Origin: an uncultured Bacteroidales bacterium
GTDB taxonomy: Bacteria; Bacteroidota; Bacteroidia; Bacteroidales; P3
Reading direction: 5' to 3'
Assembly (NCBI GenBank): GCA_900318835.1
Contig: ONLW01000001.1
Location: forward strand, 80,382-144,381
Length of the DNA: 64,000 nt
The first letter of the stretch is position 1; every line of letters starts with the position of its first letter. The position numbers and the translations under genes were made by a program. Positions 1 through 8,848 of the stretch are shown one piece after another. The notes under the pieces were generated by a model. That model did no database searches. It was not told the DNA's origin and saw only the letters and a list, made by a program, of their open reading frames with translations.

Positions 1-353
1 TCTTCTACACCTGGTACACCATGCGCAACCAGAACTTCGGAGGCCAGATGAAAGGAATGAAATATATGATGTACTTCATGCCGTTCATGATGCTCTTCAT
101 CTTCAACAGCCAGAGCGCCGGTTTGAATCTCTACTACCTCATCTCCCTGACATTCACCATGTGCACCATGATGCTCATCCGCCGTTTCACCAGCGAGAAG
201 AAAGTGCGCGCCCACATGGCCGCCTACGACCAGAAGCATGCCAACGGCAATGGCAAGCCCAAGAAGAAGAGCAACTTCGCCAAACGTCTCGAAGAGCTCC
301 AGAAGCAGGCCGAGCAGATGCAGAAAATGAAAGAGCAACAGAACAGACGATAA
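1..353 (+). CDS. yidC: Membrane protein insertase YidC, C-terminal part (5' end outside window)
   Basis: The reading frame is open from base 3 and ends at TAA 351-353, so only the last ~116 residues are present. YidC/Oxa1 proteins insert and fold proteins in the inner membrane. The visible part has the methionine-rich last transmembrane segments (MKYMMYFMPFMMLFIF, then an AGLNLYYLIS segment) typical of Bacteroidota YidC. A lysine-rich cytoplasmic tail follows, with a predicted helical stretch KRLEELQKQAEQMQKMK. The gene is followed 39 bases later by nhaD on the same strand. Family assignment rests on the C-terminal pattern alone but is characteristic. Confidence 0.9.
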   Translation, partial: FYTWYTMRNQNFGGQMKGMKYMMYFMPFMMLFIFNSQSAGLNLYYLISLTFTMCTMMLIRRFTSEKKVRAHMAAYDQKHANGNGKPKKKSNFAKRLEELQKQAEQMQKMKEQQNRR

Positions 354-392
354 ATCAACAACAATAAACAATAAACCTAAAACACACAAATC

Positions 393-1748
393 ATGGTAGT
401 AGCACTTGTTACCATATTCGTTATCGGGTACTTCTTCATCGCGATGGAGCATCCGTTCAAAATCAACAAAACGGCATCGGCTCTGATGCTGGGAACCCTG
501 CTGTGGACCGTCTTCGTGTTCTGTGGATCAATAGTCCAACCCATGATGGACGCCGACGCTTGGCACGACTTCATCAGCGACCACCTCATCGAGAACCTCG
601 GCGAGACAGCCGAAATCGTCTTCTTCCTGCTGGGAGCCATGACCATCGTCACCTTGATTGAAGACTATCAGGGTTTCCGCGTCATCACCGACAAAATCAC
701 CACCACCAACAAGAAGAAACTCCTCTGGGTGGTCTCCATCCTCACATTCTTCCTCTCGGCCCTGCTCGATAACATGACCACCGCCATCGTAATGATTGCC
801 TTGCTGCGCAAACTCATTGCCGACAAAAAAGAGCGCTGGCTGTATGCCGGCATGGTCATCCTCGCCGCCAACGCCGGCGGTGCATGGAGTCCCATTGGCG
901 ACGTGACGACCATCATGCTGTGGATTGGTGGCCAAGTGACCACCGTCAACATCATTGTCAAGACCATCATCGCTTCAATGGTCTGCATGGTGGTGCCCGT
1001 AATCATCCTAGGTTTCACCCTCAAGGGCGACATCCAGCGCCCCCAGGAGAACACCAGCGGTGTCGAAGTTCCCGTGCGCCTGCGCAAACTCATCCTCTTT
1101 ATGGGTGTCGGCGCTCTCGTCTTCGTCCCCGTCTTCAAAACCATCACCCACCTGCCTCCCTATCTGGGCATGCTCTTCGGTCTGGCCATCCTCTGGGTGA
1201 CCACAGAAATCATCAGCCGCAAATATGAGAAAGAGGGCCACAAGCTGCCCACCGCCGTCTCCACCCTCGAGCATATCGACACTCCCACTATCCTCTTCTT
1301 CCTCGGCATCCTGATGGCCGTCTCCTGCCTCAAGGTGGCTGGCATCCTCGGCAGCCTGGCAGGCGGACTCAACAATGCCTTCGGCACCGAAGCCCCTGGA
1401 TTCTTCTTCATTGACCTCATCATCGGTGTCCTCTCCTCCATCGTCGACAATGTGCCACTGGTGGCTGCCGCCATGGGCATGTACCCTCTGGGTGACGGCG
1501 CCATCTTCGACGTCAACCATCCCTTCTGGGAGTTCCTGGCCTACTGCGCCGGTACCGGCGGATCGCTCCTCATCATCGGCTCCGCCGCTGGCGTGGCTGT
1601 CATGGGTATGGAGAAGATCGACTTCATCTGGTACCTCAAGAAAATCTCTTGGCTCGCCCTGGCAGGTTATATTGCCGGTGCACTCGTATTCATGCTGATG
1701 GATGTAACGCTCTTTGAGCAAGTAGAATGGTTAAGAAACTTAGCATAG
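393..1748 (+). CDS. nhaD: Na+/H+ antiporter NhaD
   Basis: This 451-residue integral membrane protein has about a dozen hydrophobic segments. It belongs to the NhaD branch of the ion-transporter (ArsB/NhaD) superfamily, which exchanges Na+ (or Li+) for H+ across the inner membrane. Visible hallmarks are LLDNMTTAIVMIAL around residues 125-138 and the conserved AWSPIGDVTTIMLW stretch around residue 165. A second half has a similar SSIVDNVPLVAAAMGM motif around residue 350, as expected of the inverted-repeat fold. The 3' end overlaps the next gene by 22 bases, so the two are probably co-transcribed and translationally coupled. Confidence 0.93.
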   Translation: MVVALVTIFVIGYFFIAMEHPFKINKTASALMLGTLLWTVFVFCGSIVQPMMDADAWHDFISDHLIENLGETAEIVFFLLGAMTIVTLIEDYQGFRVITDKITTTNKKKLLWVVSILTFFLSALLDNMTTAIVMIALLRKLIADKKERWLYAGMVILAANAGGAWSPIGDVTTIMLWIGGQVTTVNIIVKTIIASMVCMVVPVIILGFTLKGDIQRPQENTSGVEVPVRLRKLILFMGVGALVFVPVFKTITHLPPYLGMLFGLAILWVTTEIISRKYEKEGHKLPTAVSTLEHIDTPTILFFLGILMAVSCLKVAGILGSLAGGLNNAFGTEAPGFFFIDLIIGVLSSIVDNVPLVAAAMGMYPLGDGAIFDVNHPFWEFLAYCAGTGGSLLIIGSAAGVAVMGMEKIDFIWYLKKISWLALAGYIAGALVFMLMDVTLFEQVEWLRNLA

Positions 1749-3043
1749 CGTGGCATTTATGGTGCCTGCGTCCCTGGTGGCGCAAAACGCTGAACATCGT
1801 TACGGTCATTTTCGCCCTTGCAGGCGCCGCCATCATCGGTGCCTGGGGGCTTTATCAATTGGGTGTCACCAACAATGGCGGCGCCGTGGACAAGAACTAC
1901 CGCTCACTAATGGCGGTATCGGAGATTGACGACCTGAAAAACTCCAAACTCACTGCTGAGGAACTCGACAACGAGTGGGCACTACAGTATGGTCGTGTGG
2001 CCGCACTGGCGCGCTTCTATCCTGTTAATGCACGCCTCATCCTCGCCGCTTCACAGCATTGCGACAATCCCAAGATGGTGGAGCGCATGATGGCCGCCGC
2101 CAGCATCTATATTGACGACAAGAAGGAGCTCAACCGATTGGAGCAGCGCATCACCCAGCTTCTGAGCGAAGTGCCGCAGCAGAGCAGCAAGAACGCCATT
2201 CCTTGGATGACAGGTCCCGAATGGCCGGCACTGAAGGCCGCCATCATACGCGACAGTGCCCTTATCCGCGAGGCCGGACGCCTTTCGGGTGTCGAGCCAC
2301 GCCTTATCGTAGGATGCCTTGTGGGTGAACAGATACGCCTCTTCAACTCCAAGCGCGAGATGTTCAAAAAATATCTCGGCCCGGTGAAGGTGCTGAGCGT
2401 GCAAAGCCAGTTCAGCTACGGTGTCAACGGTATCAAGGACTTCACCGCCAAAGCCGTGGAAGACCACCTCAAAGACCCCACCTCGGAGTACTACATGGGT
2501 CCGGCTTATGAGCACCTGCTCGACTTCGAGACCAACGACCACGTCACCGAACGCTACAACCGCCTCGTAGACTACCGCAACCACCTCTACAGCTACCTCT
2601 ACACGGGTTGCATCCTGCACCAGACCATGCTGCAGTGGCGTCGTGCGGGCTACGACATCAGCGACCGTCCCGACGTGCTCTTCACCCTCTTCAACGTGGG
2701 CTTCTCACAGTCAGTACCCAAGCCCAACCCCGTGCCGGGCGGAAGCCACATCAACGTCGGTGACCAGACCTACACCTTCGGTGCCTTGGGCTTCGACTTC
2801 TACTACAGCGGCGAGTTGGCCGACATCTTCCCCTTCGAACGCGAGCGCTTCGTCAGCAAGCAGAAAAAGCTGACCGCCAACGACGTGCAGCGCATTCAGG
2901 ACAACATGAGCGACTGCAAGCGTCCCGAACGAGGCCTGGAATACAAGAAAGACTCCACCGCGCAACCCACTGAAACAGAGAAACCCGACCCCTTCGGAGT
3001 GGACCATGAGACAGTGCGTCCCGTCGACCACACCGCTCAATAA
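1727..3043 (+). CDS. Membrane-anchored protein of unknown function, weakly transglycosylase-like
   Basis: I do not recognise a named family with certainty. The 438-residue product has a basic N-terminus (WRKTLNIV) and one transmembrane segment at about residues 24-46; the rest should lie in the periplasm. The central part, from about residue 180 (EAGRLSGVEPRLIVGCLVGE, then FSYGVNGIKDFTA), has the helical look of lysozyme/soluble-transglycosylase-like domains. The glutamate in LVGEQ is a possible catalytic acid, which is inference. The C-terminal ~50 residues are charged and low in complexity. The start overlaps the end of nhaD by 22 bases, which links the two genes in one transcript. Confidence 0.6.
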   Translation: MVKKLSIAWHLWCLRPWWRKTLNIVTVIFALAGAAIIGAWGLYQLGVTNNGGAVDKNYRSLMAVSEIDDLKNSKLTAEELDNEWALQYGRVAALARFYPVNARLILAASQHCDNPKMVERMMAAASIYIDDKKELNRLEQRITQLLSEVPQQSSKNAIPWMTGPEWPALKAAIIRDSALIREAGRLSGVEPRLIVGCLVGEQIRLFNSKREMFKKYLGPVKVLSVQSQFSYGVNGIKDFTAKAVEDHLKDPTSEYYMGPAYEHLLDFETNDHVTERYNRLVDYRNHLYSYLYTGCILHQTMLQWRRAGYDISDRPDVLFTLFNVGFSQSVPKPNPVPGGSHINVGDQTYTFGALGFDFYYSGELADIFPFERERFVSKQKKLTANDVQRIQDNMSDCKRPERGLEYKKDSTAQPTETEKPDPFGVDHETVRPVDHTAQ

Positions 3044-3058
3044 AAAAAAAGCAGTTTC

Positions 3059-3088
3059 TTGGCATAATAAAATATTTTTGTATATTTG
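3059..3088 (+). promoter_or_regulatory. Bacteroidota-type promoter for the lipocalin-like lipoprotein pair
   Basis: TTG at 3059-3061 and TATATTTG at 3081-3088 match the -33 (TTG) and -7 (TAnnTTTG) boxes of the Bacteroidota housekeeping sigma factor, with a 19-base spacer. The predicted start lies about 40 bases before the ATG at 3131. Confidence 0.7.
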
Positions 3089-3130
3089 CATTTACAACCA
3101 TTAATATAATAACCACAAAAATAACACAAA

Positions 3131-4069
3131 ATGAAAACGTTACGCAACATTATGATGGCCCTGTTCGCCATCGCAACCCTTAGTATGACCGTCGCCTGCG
3201 AGAAATCGGACGGTAATGATGACGGCACCGGTGCCATCAATTCCACCATCATAGGCACTTGGAAAGTCCGCAACATCGTCGTCGACTCCATGCAAATGAG
3301 TCAGGACCTCATGCCCAACATGAACATCACCATGAACGAAAATGGTTCCGGTGTAGTGGAAAGCGAGAGCGACAACCCCGAGTACGACGGTACCTACAAC
3401 TTTACGTGGGTTCGCAACGACAACACCCTGATCATCACCCTGGGCCGTGCCCAATTAACCTACACCATCACCAAGCTGACCCGCACAGACTGCGTCATCA
3501 AAGGAACTGTTGTCCCTGTCCTCAACCGTGAGGGTGATGTCCGCATCGACATGAGCCGTCTCAGCAGCATTGATGACGATGATCCCGAAGACCCCAACGA
3601 CACCATCCCCGTCACTCCAGTCGACACCATCGACTTCCCCGCTGCCACCAATTGGATCTGCAACTACAGCCAGGCGAATCTTCCTGTGGAAATTGAAGGT
3701 ACAACCTATTATGTCACCGCAAGCCTTACCGGCACCCTGAACTTCGCTGCCAGCACCACCACCGGTACCCTGAGAGTCCAAGGCGGCATCAGTGGCTCAT
3801 TCCCTGAAGTGGGTGAAGCCTCTCTCCCCCTCGGCCCCGTCAACACCAACATCACCTATACCTTTAACGCTACCACCAACACTGGCATCATGATTGGTAA
3901 CATCCGCGGCGAAGAGGTATCCATGCCTTTCACCTACGACTCCGAAAACAACACCATCACCATTCCCGCCAGCGTCGTGATTCCCGCCAGCGACATCACC
4001 GACATCCCCGAGGAATACAGAAGCTACATTCCCCAGTATGTCACCTTTACCCAAGTAAATAATAAATAA
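3131..4069 (+). CDS. Lipoprotein with lipocalin-like domain
   Basis: This 312-residue secreted lipoprotein has signal peptide MKTLRNIMMALFAIATLSMTVAC with the lipidated cysteine at residue 23. After an acidic linker, residues ~36-130 begin with IIGTWKVRNIVVD and form a lipocalin-like beta domain of the kind common in Bacteroidota surface lipoproteins. An acidic, proline-rich linker (DDDDPEDPNDTIPVTPVDT) leads to a second beta-rich domain starting near ATNWICNYSQ. The next gene encodes a paralogue with an almost identical signal peptide, 22 bases downstream. No substrate can be read from the sequence. Confidence 0.8.
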   Translation: MKTLRNIMMALFAIATLSMTVACEKSDGNDDGTGAINSTIIGTWKVRNIVVDSMQMSQDLMPNMNITMNENGSGVVESESDNPEYDGTYNFTWVRNDNTLIITLGRAQLTYTITKLTRTDCVIKGTVVPVLNREGDVRIDMSRLSSIDDDDPEDPNDTIPVTPVDTIDFPAATNWICNYSQANLPVEIEGTTYYVTASLTGTLNFAASTTTGTLRVQGGISGSFPEVGEASLPLGPVNTNITYTFNATTNTGIMIGNIRGEEVSMPFTYDSENNTITIPASVVIPASDITDIPEEYRSYIPQYVTFTQVNNK

Positions 4070-4091
4070 AAAAACAAAAAAGCAATCAATT

Positions 4092-5342
4092 ATGAAAACA
4101 ATGAAAAAAATTCTGACGGCGGTATTCGCCTTCGCCCTCCTCGGCATGACCGTGGCCTGCGAGAAAGACAACAAAGACGACAACGGCAATGGTAACACCG
4201 ACAGCCGTCTGGTCGGCACTTGGCAGATTAGCAGCCTTCTGGTAGATGGTCAGGACAGAACCCAGATGATACCCGAAGGCACTCAAATCATCATGAACAC
4301 CAATGGTTCCGGTACCTTCGTCCTGTTCAGCCAAAACAACAGCTTCACCTGGTCCACCAGCGGCAACACCCTCACCGTGAACACCGGCGGCAACAACAGT
4401 CAAACCATCACATGCCACATCACCCGCCTCACGGCCACCTCTTGCACCCTCACCAGCAACAACATGGAATTCCCCGGTGTCGGCCCAATTGAAGGCGAAG
4501 TAACCATCACCCTCACCAAAGAGGGTGGCGACACGCCCGAGCCCGACACCAACAACTACAGCACCCTCCTCCTCGGCACCTGGCAGGTCGACCACATGAC
4601 GGTCAACGGCGTGGATGCGCCAGAGCAAATGCTGCATGGAACCGTCAAACTCAGCTTCTACCAAGGCGGTACCGGCTTGTTGAACGACAACGGAGAGACC
4701 CAAAACAACAACTTCTCCTGGGTCATCACCGGCAACATCATCACCATCACCGAGCACAGCCACACCATGAACTTCACCATCAACAGCCTCACCGCCACTG
4801 AATGCACATTCACTGGCACAAACCTAGAGATAGACGGCCATATGGTCGAGGGCAACATCACCATCCACATGACGAAAGACAATGGCGGCAACCCCGGCCC
4901 CGGTCCTGAGCCTATCAACGGCTCCCTCGCCGGCAGCAGCTGGCAGTACGCCACCGAATACAACAACACCGAAGAAGCTCAGGGTCAAGTCGTTTCCACC
5001 AGTGCCTCGGTCTCGCTGACCGTCAGTTTCACCAATGAAACCCAAGGCACCGCCTCGATGAGTATATCGATGACCACCACCCTCAACGGCACAATCCTAC
5101 CCGAAGGCACTTTTACCGAAAACGAAACATCTCCCTTCACCTACACCTATAACCAGTCCACCCACGAAGGCAGTTTAACCGCCACTGTGGAAAACCCCGA
5201 AACCCACCAGTCTGAAACAAAGACCCTTCCCTTTACCTACGATTCCGAAAACGATGTCATCGTTGCCACCGACCCCGATTACGATCCCGAGAACGAGGGG
5301 AACATGCTTCCACAGACCATCACCCTCACCCACATCAGATAA
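4092..5342 (+). CDS. Lipoprotein with two lipocalin-like domains
   Basis: This 416-residue paralogue of the preceding gene has its lipobox cysteine at residue 23 (GMTVAC). It contains two internal lipocalin-like repeats, one starting RLVGTWQISSLLVDGQD and one starting LLLGTWQVDHMTVNG. Each ends in a LTATxCT[LF] strand. The C-terminal beta domain begins SSWQYATEYNN and resembles the tail of the neighbouring protein. The extra repeat suggests internal duplication after the tandem gene duplication. A strong hairpin terminator follows 32 bases after the stop. The role is unknown; cell-surface location is inferred from the acidic residues after the cysteine. Confidence 0.8.
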   Translation: MKTMKKILTAVFAFALLGMTVACEKDNKDDNGNGNTDSRLVGTWQISSLLVDGQDRTQMIPEGTQIIMNTNGSGTFVLFSQNNSFTWSTSGNTLTVNTGGNNSQTITCHITRLTATSCTLTSNNMEFPGVGPIEGEVTITLTKEGGDTPEPDTNNYSTLLLGTWQVDHMTVNGVDAPEQMLHGTVKLSFYQGGTGLLNDNGETQNNNFSWVITGNIITITEHSHTMNFTINSLTATECTFTGTNLEIDGHMVEGNITIHMTKDNGGNPGPGPEPINGSLAGSSWQYATEYNNTEEAQGQVVSTSASVSLTVSFTNETQGTASMSISMTTTLNGTILPEGTFTENETSPFTYTYNQSTHEGSLTATVENPETHQSETKTLPFTYDSENDVIVATDPDYDPENEGNMLPQTITLTHIR

Positions 5343-5374
5343 TATCTGATACCCAATCAATTGAAAACATTTGC

Positions 5375-5404
5375 AAGCATCCGGCCATTCTTGGCCGGAT
5401 GCTT
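5375..5404 (+). terminator. Intrinsic terminator after the lipocalin-like pair
   Basis: A perfect 12-bp stem (AAGCATCCGGCC pairing with GGCCGGATGCTT) closes a 6-base ATTCTT loop and is followed by CCTTTTTCT. Confidence 0.85.
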
Positions 5405-5438
5405 CCTTTTTCTCCCCACATAAAACGCTGATACTAAG

Positions 5439-5538
5439 TACCATCTCCCTATCAACTCTTACTCAACTCTTACTCATCTCCTACCCAACACCTACCCATG
5501 TCATACCATGGTAGGAGATGATTGGGGGTTGGTAGGTA
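5439..5538. repeat. CTACC palindromic repeat, copy R1
   Basis: This is copy 1 of a seven-copy intergenic family. Degenerate units of about 11 bases (TTACTCAACTC, TTACTCATCTC, CTACCCAACAC, CTACCCATGTC) run into the palindromic centre CCATGG at 5506-5511 and then into the reverse complement of the units. It lies between convergent genes, flanked by a hairpin on each side. Its left arm is close to the reverse complement of the right arm of copy R3. Confidence 0.8.
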
Positions 5539-5545
5539 TAAAATA

Positions 5546-5571
5546 GGGGGGCGCACCATGGTGCGCCCCCC
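5546..5571 (-). terminator. Perfect 26-bp palindrome, probable terminator of the M16 peptidase gene
   Basis: Twelve bases, GGGGGGCGCACC, an AT centre and the exact reverse complement make a very GC-rich palindrome 22 bases beyond the stop of the minus-strand peptidase gene. In that direction it is followed by TATTTTATA, so it can act as a terminator. Confidence 0.7.
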
Positions 5572-5592
5572 TTTGATGGGATGAAACCACAA

Positions 5593-8490
5593 TCATTCGG
5601 CCTGGCCTGCCTCGGGGTTCTCCGGGCGGAGGCTCACGGCGACGTAGTTCTTCAGGTTGATGTACTTCTTGCAGAGATCCTGAATCTGCTTGGCAGTGAT
5701 GCCGCGGACAATCTCGTCGTAGCGCTCAATGTAATCGGCCGACTCGTTGTAGGTGTAGCTGGACGAGAGCAATCCGAGCCAGTAGCCGTTGTTCTGGCGC
5801 GAGGTGCCGTTGTTGACAATCATCTGCTCCTTGGCTTTGGCAAGGGTCTTCTCGTCGGGACCGTTCTTCTGGTAATTGTAGAGGATCTCGATGCAATCCT
5901 TCTCAATCTTTCCAATCTTGCTGGGGTCGCAACCGATGGCGAACTTCCAACTGATCTGACCAGAGGGCATACGCTGGCTCCAAATGCCGGCAGAGGGCGT
6001 GTAGGCGTCGCCGTTCTTCTCACGGATTTCCTCGAGGGTGGTGATGCTAATCATGTCGCTGAGAGCGGCGATGGCGATGCGGGTCTCGGGAGTGAGGTCC
6101 TTGACGTTGACATTCATCTCGCCGTAGATGTTCAGCATACCCTGATTTTCAATACCTTTAACTGCTTCAGCGTGGACAATGCCTTTGGCAAACTTCGCTG
6201 TACGGTCGATGAACTTCTCATTCTTCTGGCTGCCGTCGGTGGGCAGGTGGTTGAGGTATCGGGCGATGATGGCGATATCGTTGTCGGAGACATTGCCAAC
6301 AAAGAAGAACACCTGGCCGGAAGCATCGTGGAAACGCTCGCGGAAAATCTGCAGGGCGCGGTCGGGGTCGAGGGTTTGGAGTTGTTCCTCGGTGGGAACG
6401 ACAATCATGCGTTTCTCATTGGGATAGATGGTCTTATAGTATTTCTCAGCGAAAGCCACCTGGGGGTTGTCGACCACCAGTTTGATTTGTGTGCGTACCA
6501 TCTCGACCATGCGGGTGTAGACATCCATGTCGGAGCGCGGAGCGGTGTAGTAGAGGTTGAGGAGCTGGAGGGTGGTTTCGAGGTCGTCGGGCGCACAACT
6601 GCCGCTGAAGCCCTGTTTTTCATCACTGATAAAGGGGCTGATGCTGATATTTTTCCCTTTAAGTTTCTTGGCGAGGTTGTTGGCGGTGAAATCTGCGATA
6701 CCGGAAGACTCGATGAAGTCAGCAACATTGGAGGCCAGGAAATACTCGTCGTCGCTATAGAGCGAGGTGCCGCCGAAGCCAAAACTGCTGAAAATAATCT
6801 GATCGGCCTTGAAGTCGGTCTTCTTCACCACGAAGCGGATACCGTTGGGGCAGGTATACTCCTTGTAGTCAAGCACCTTGTTCTCCTTGGTCATCTTGGG
6901 GGTAACCGCGGGCACTTCCTCGGTGAAGAGAGGCTTGTCCTGGAAGGTGTCGACCCAGGGTTCTGTCTTCACGTTCTTGCTGTCGGCGATAATCTTACCG
7001 ATGGTGGCCTCGTCGGGCACACGGAAGCCCTCGCGTTCGGGGGCGGTGAGGCGGAACACGAGGTTCTCGTCGGTAATCCAGTTGGCGATGGCGCGGTTGC
7101 ACTCCTCAAGAGTAATTTCAGGGATGAACTCCTTGGCATAGCGCCATTCCTGACGGATGCCGGGGATAACCTCACCCTCGAGGAAATGGCGGGTGTACTC
7201 GTCGGCCAAGTCGTTGCTTGAGGTCTTGTCGGCCTCTTTGGCACTGCGGGTGTACCAGGCGAGGAGAAATTCTTTTTGGCGGTCGAGCTCGGTCTGGAGG
7301 AATCCGTGCTCATCCAGACGTTTCATCTCGGCCAGCAAGAGGGCGGCGGCATCCTCGATGCGGTTCTCTTTGGGTGAGCAATTGAGCGTGAAGTCGTCAG
7401 CCTCGCGAACATAGAGGGCGATATAAGCGTTGCGACCGGCACCGGCATACATGACGGGGGCGGTAGGTTTCTCACAGATGTCGCTGAAGCGTCCGTTGAC
7501 CATCCCTACCACCAGCATATTAACCAATGACTGGCGATAGTCGCCGACGGTGCCAACGGAGGCTTTCTTGTGCTTCCATACGAACTTCATGCCTGTGGAT
7601 GTGGCCTCCTTGTCGGTGGCGATGGCGATGAGGGGTTCCTTGTTGCCCTCGATGGTGAAGACAGGACGTTGCTTGGGGTTCACGGCTTTGGCATGGGCTC
7701 CGAAAACGTCTCGCACACGCTGTTCCATGGCTTTGGCACCCTTCTTGCCGGCATATTCGAAATTCTGCAAGTCGCCAACCACGACGATGGCCTGCAGGTC
7801 GGGACGATACCAGTCATTAAAGAAGTCGACGATGCTCTGACGTTTGAAGTTCATGATGACCTCCTCCTTGCCGATAGGCATGCGGTCGGCATAAAGAGAG
7901 CCCTTGAAGACGATGGGGAGGGTCTTCTTGTCCATGCGGTCGCCGTGGCCAATACCGCCACGCCACTCCTCATGGATGACGCCGCGCTCGCTCTCAATCT
8001 CCTCCTGATCGAAGAGGATATTGCCGGCCCAGCCGTCGAGAATCTCTATGCCCATGGTGACCATCTCGGGGTCGGTGCTGGGCATGGTGACATAGTAGAC
8101 CGTCTGATCGAAGCCGGTGTAGGCGTTGATGCCGAGGCCAAACTCAATACCATGTTCCTGGAGTTTTTTGATCATCGTGTTGTGAGGATAACCCTTAATG
8201 CCATTAAAGGCCATGTGCTCGCAGAAGTGGGCGAGACCTTGCTGGTCGTCGCGTTCAAGGATGGAACCGGCATTGGAAACCAGACGGAACTGGATGCGTT
8301 CCTCGGGTTTGCGGTTGTCGCGGATGTAGTAGGTGAAACCATTGTCGAGGTGGCCGATGATGACTTTCTTGTCAATGGGCACCTTCTCGGTGAGGTCGAT
8401 GCGCTTCTCTGTCTTGCTGCCGGGCAGCTGGGCCATGACGCTACCGCCGAGAAGCAGGGCGGCCAGCATGAGCCAGAATTTTGTTTTCAT
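5593..8490 (-). CDS. M16 family zinc metallopeptidase (PqqL-like)
   Basis: This 965-residue secreted protease has signal peptide MKTKFWLMLAALLLGGSVMA. The inverted zinc motif HxxEH is present as HFCEH at residues 88-92. A downstream glutamate in ESERG (E168) lies at the 76-residue spacing expected for the third ligand, so the active site looks intact. The length fits the two-homologous-half architecture of periplasmic M16 enzymes, with the second, inactive half starting around residue 510. It degrades or processes peptides in the periplasm. It is the last gene of the minus-strand run, 6 bases after the GntR gene, which suggests it is part of that regulated unit. Confidence 0.92.
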   Translation of the reverse strand: MKTKFWLMLAALLLGGSVMAQLPGSKTEKRIDLTEKVPIDKKVIIGHLDNGFTYYIRDNRKPEERIQFRLVSNAGSILERDDQQGLAHFCEHMAFNGIKGYPHNTMIKKLQEHGIEFGLGINAYTGFDQTVYYVTMPSTDPEMVTMGIEILDGWAGNILFDQEEIESERGVIHEEWRGGIGHGDRMDKKTLPIVFKGSLYADRMPIGKEEVIMNFKRQSIVDFFNDWYRPDLQAIVVVGDLQNFEYAGKKGAKAMEQRVRDVFGAHAKAVNPKQRPVFTIEGNKEPLIAIATDKEATSTGMKFVWKHKKASVGTVGDYRQSLVNMLVVGMVNGRFSDICEKPTAPVMYAGAGRNAYIALYVREADDFTLNCSPKENRIEDAAALLLAEMKRLDEHGFLQTELDRQKEFLLAWYTRSAKEADKTSSNDLADEYTRHFLEGEVIPGIRQEWRYAKEFIPEITLEECNRAIANWITDENLVFRLTAPEREGFRVPDEATIGKIIADSKNVKTEPWVDTFQDKPLFTEEVPAVTPKMTKENKVLDYKEYTCPNGIRFVVKKTDFKADQIIFSSFGFGGTSLYSDDEYFLASNVADFIESSGIADFTANNLAKKLKGKNISISPFISDEKQGFSGSCAPDDLETTLQLLNLYYTAPRSDMDVYTRMVEMVRTQIKLVVDNPQVAFAEKYYKTIYPNEKRMIVVPTEEQLQTLDPDRALQIFRERFHDASGQVFFFVGNVSDNDIAIIARYLNHLPTDGSQKNEKFIDRTAKFAKGIVHAEAVKGIENQGMLNIYGEMNVNVKDLTPETRIAIAALSDMISITTLEEIREKNGDAYTPSAGIWSQRMPSGQISWKFAIGCDPSKIGKIEKDCIEILYNYQKNGPDEKTLAKAKEQMIVNNGTSRQNNGYWLGLLSSSYTYNESADYIERYDEIVRGITAKQIQDLCKKYINLKNYVAVSLRPENPEAGQAE

Positions 8491-8496
8491 TTTGTA

Positions 8497-8835
8497 TTAA
8501 TTGTTTAAGAGGTTAAAATCTATTCCCAGCACCTGCATCCTTTGTTTGATGAGAGGCAGCTCCTCCTCGAGGAACTCGCGACGTTGCTCGGCGAGGATTT
8601 TCTTCTTGGCGTCGGGACTGACAAAATATCCCACACCGCGACGATTGTAGATGATTTCTTCGCTCTGCAGCTGCTCGAAGGTGCGCATCACCGTGTTGGG
8701 GTTGACACCCATCGAGGCGGCCACATCGCGCACCGATGGCATGCGGTCGTCCTCGGCAGGCTCGCCTTGGAGAATCTGCTCCATCAGCCGGTCGGCTATC
8801 TGCAGATATATCGGTTTTTGTTTCCTGAATTCCAT
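8497..8835 (-). CDS. GntR family transcriptional regulator (YtrA-type)
   Basis: This small 112-residue regulator has an N-terminal winged helix (IYLQIADRLMEQILQG, then DRMPSVRDVAASMGVNPNTV, then RRGVGYFV) and a short helical C-terminal dimerisation tail rather than a large ligand domain. This is the YtrA subtype, which usually controls a neighbouring ABC transporter. I chose the ATG at 8835 because it is preceded by AAAGAAAGGA and starts MEFRKQKPIYLQIA. The longer frame starting at 8886 would run into the upstream gene. It lies between the lipoprotein gene and the M16 peptidase gene of the ABC-transporter operon. Confidence 0.9.
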   Translation of the reverse strand: MEFRKQKPIYLQIADRLMEQILQGEPAEDDRMPSVRDVAASMGVNPNTVMRTFEQLQSEEIIYNRRGVGYFVSPDAKKKILAEQRREFLEEELPLIKQRMQVLGIDFNLLNN

Positions 8836-8848
8836 AACATTCCTTTCT

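Noticed and set aside
5581-7221. 546-residue open frame on the plus strand opposite the M16 peptidase gene
   Set aside because: It is exactly antisense to the codon-biased M16 gene; composition is that of a mirror frame (hydrophobic repeats such as VVV/LLL) with no motif. Similar long mirror frames occur at 20757-22037 (opposite the CLC gene), 12460-14232 and 56021-56950.
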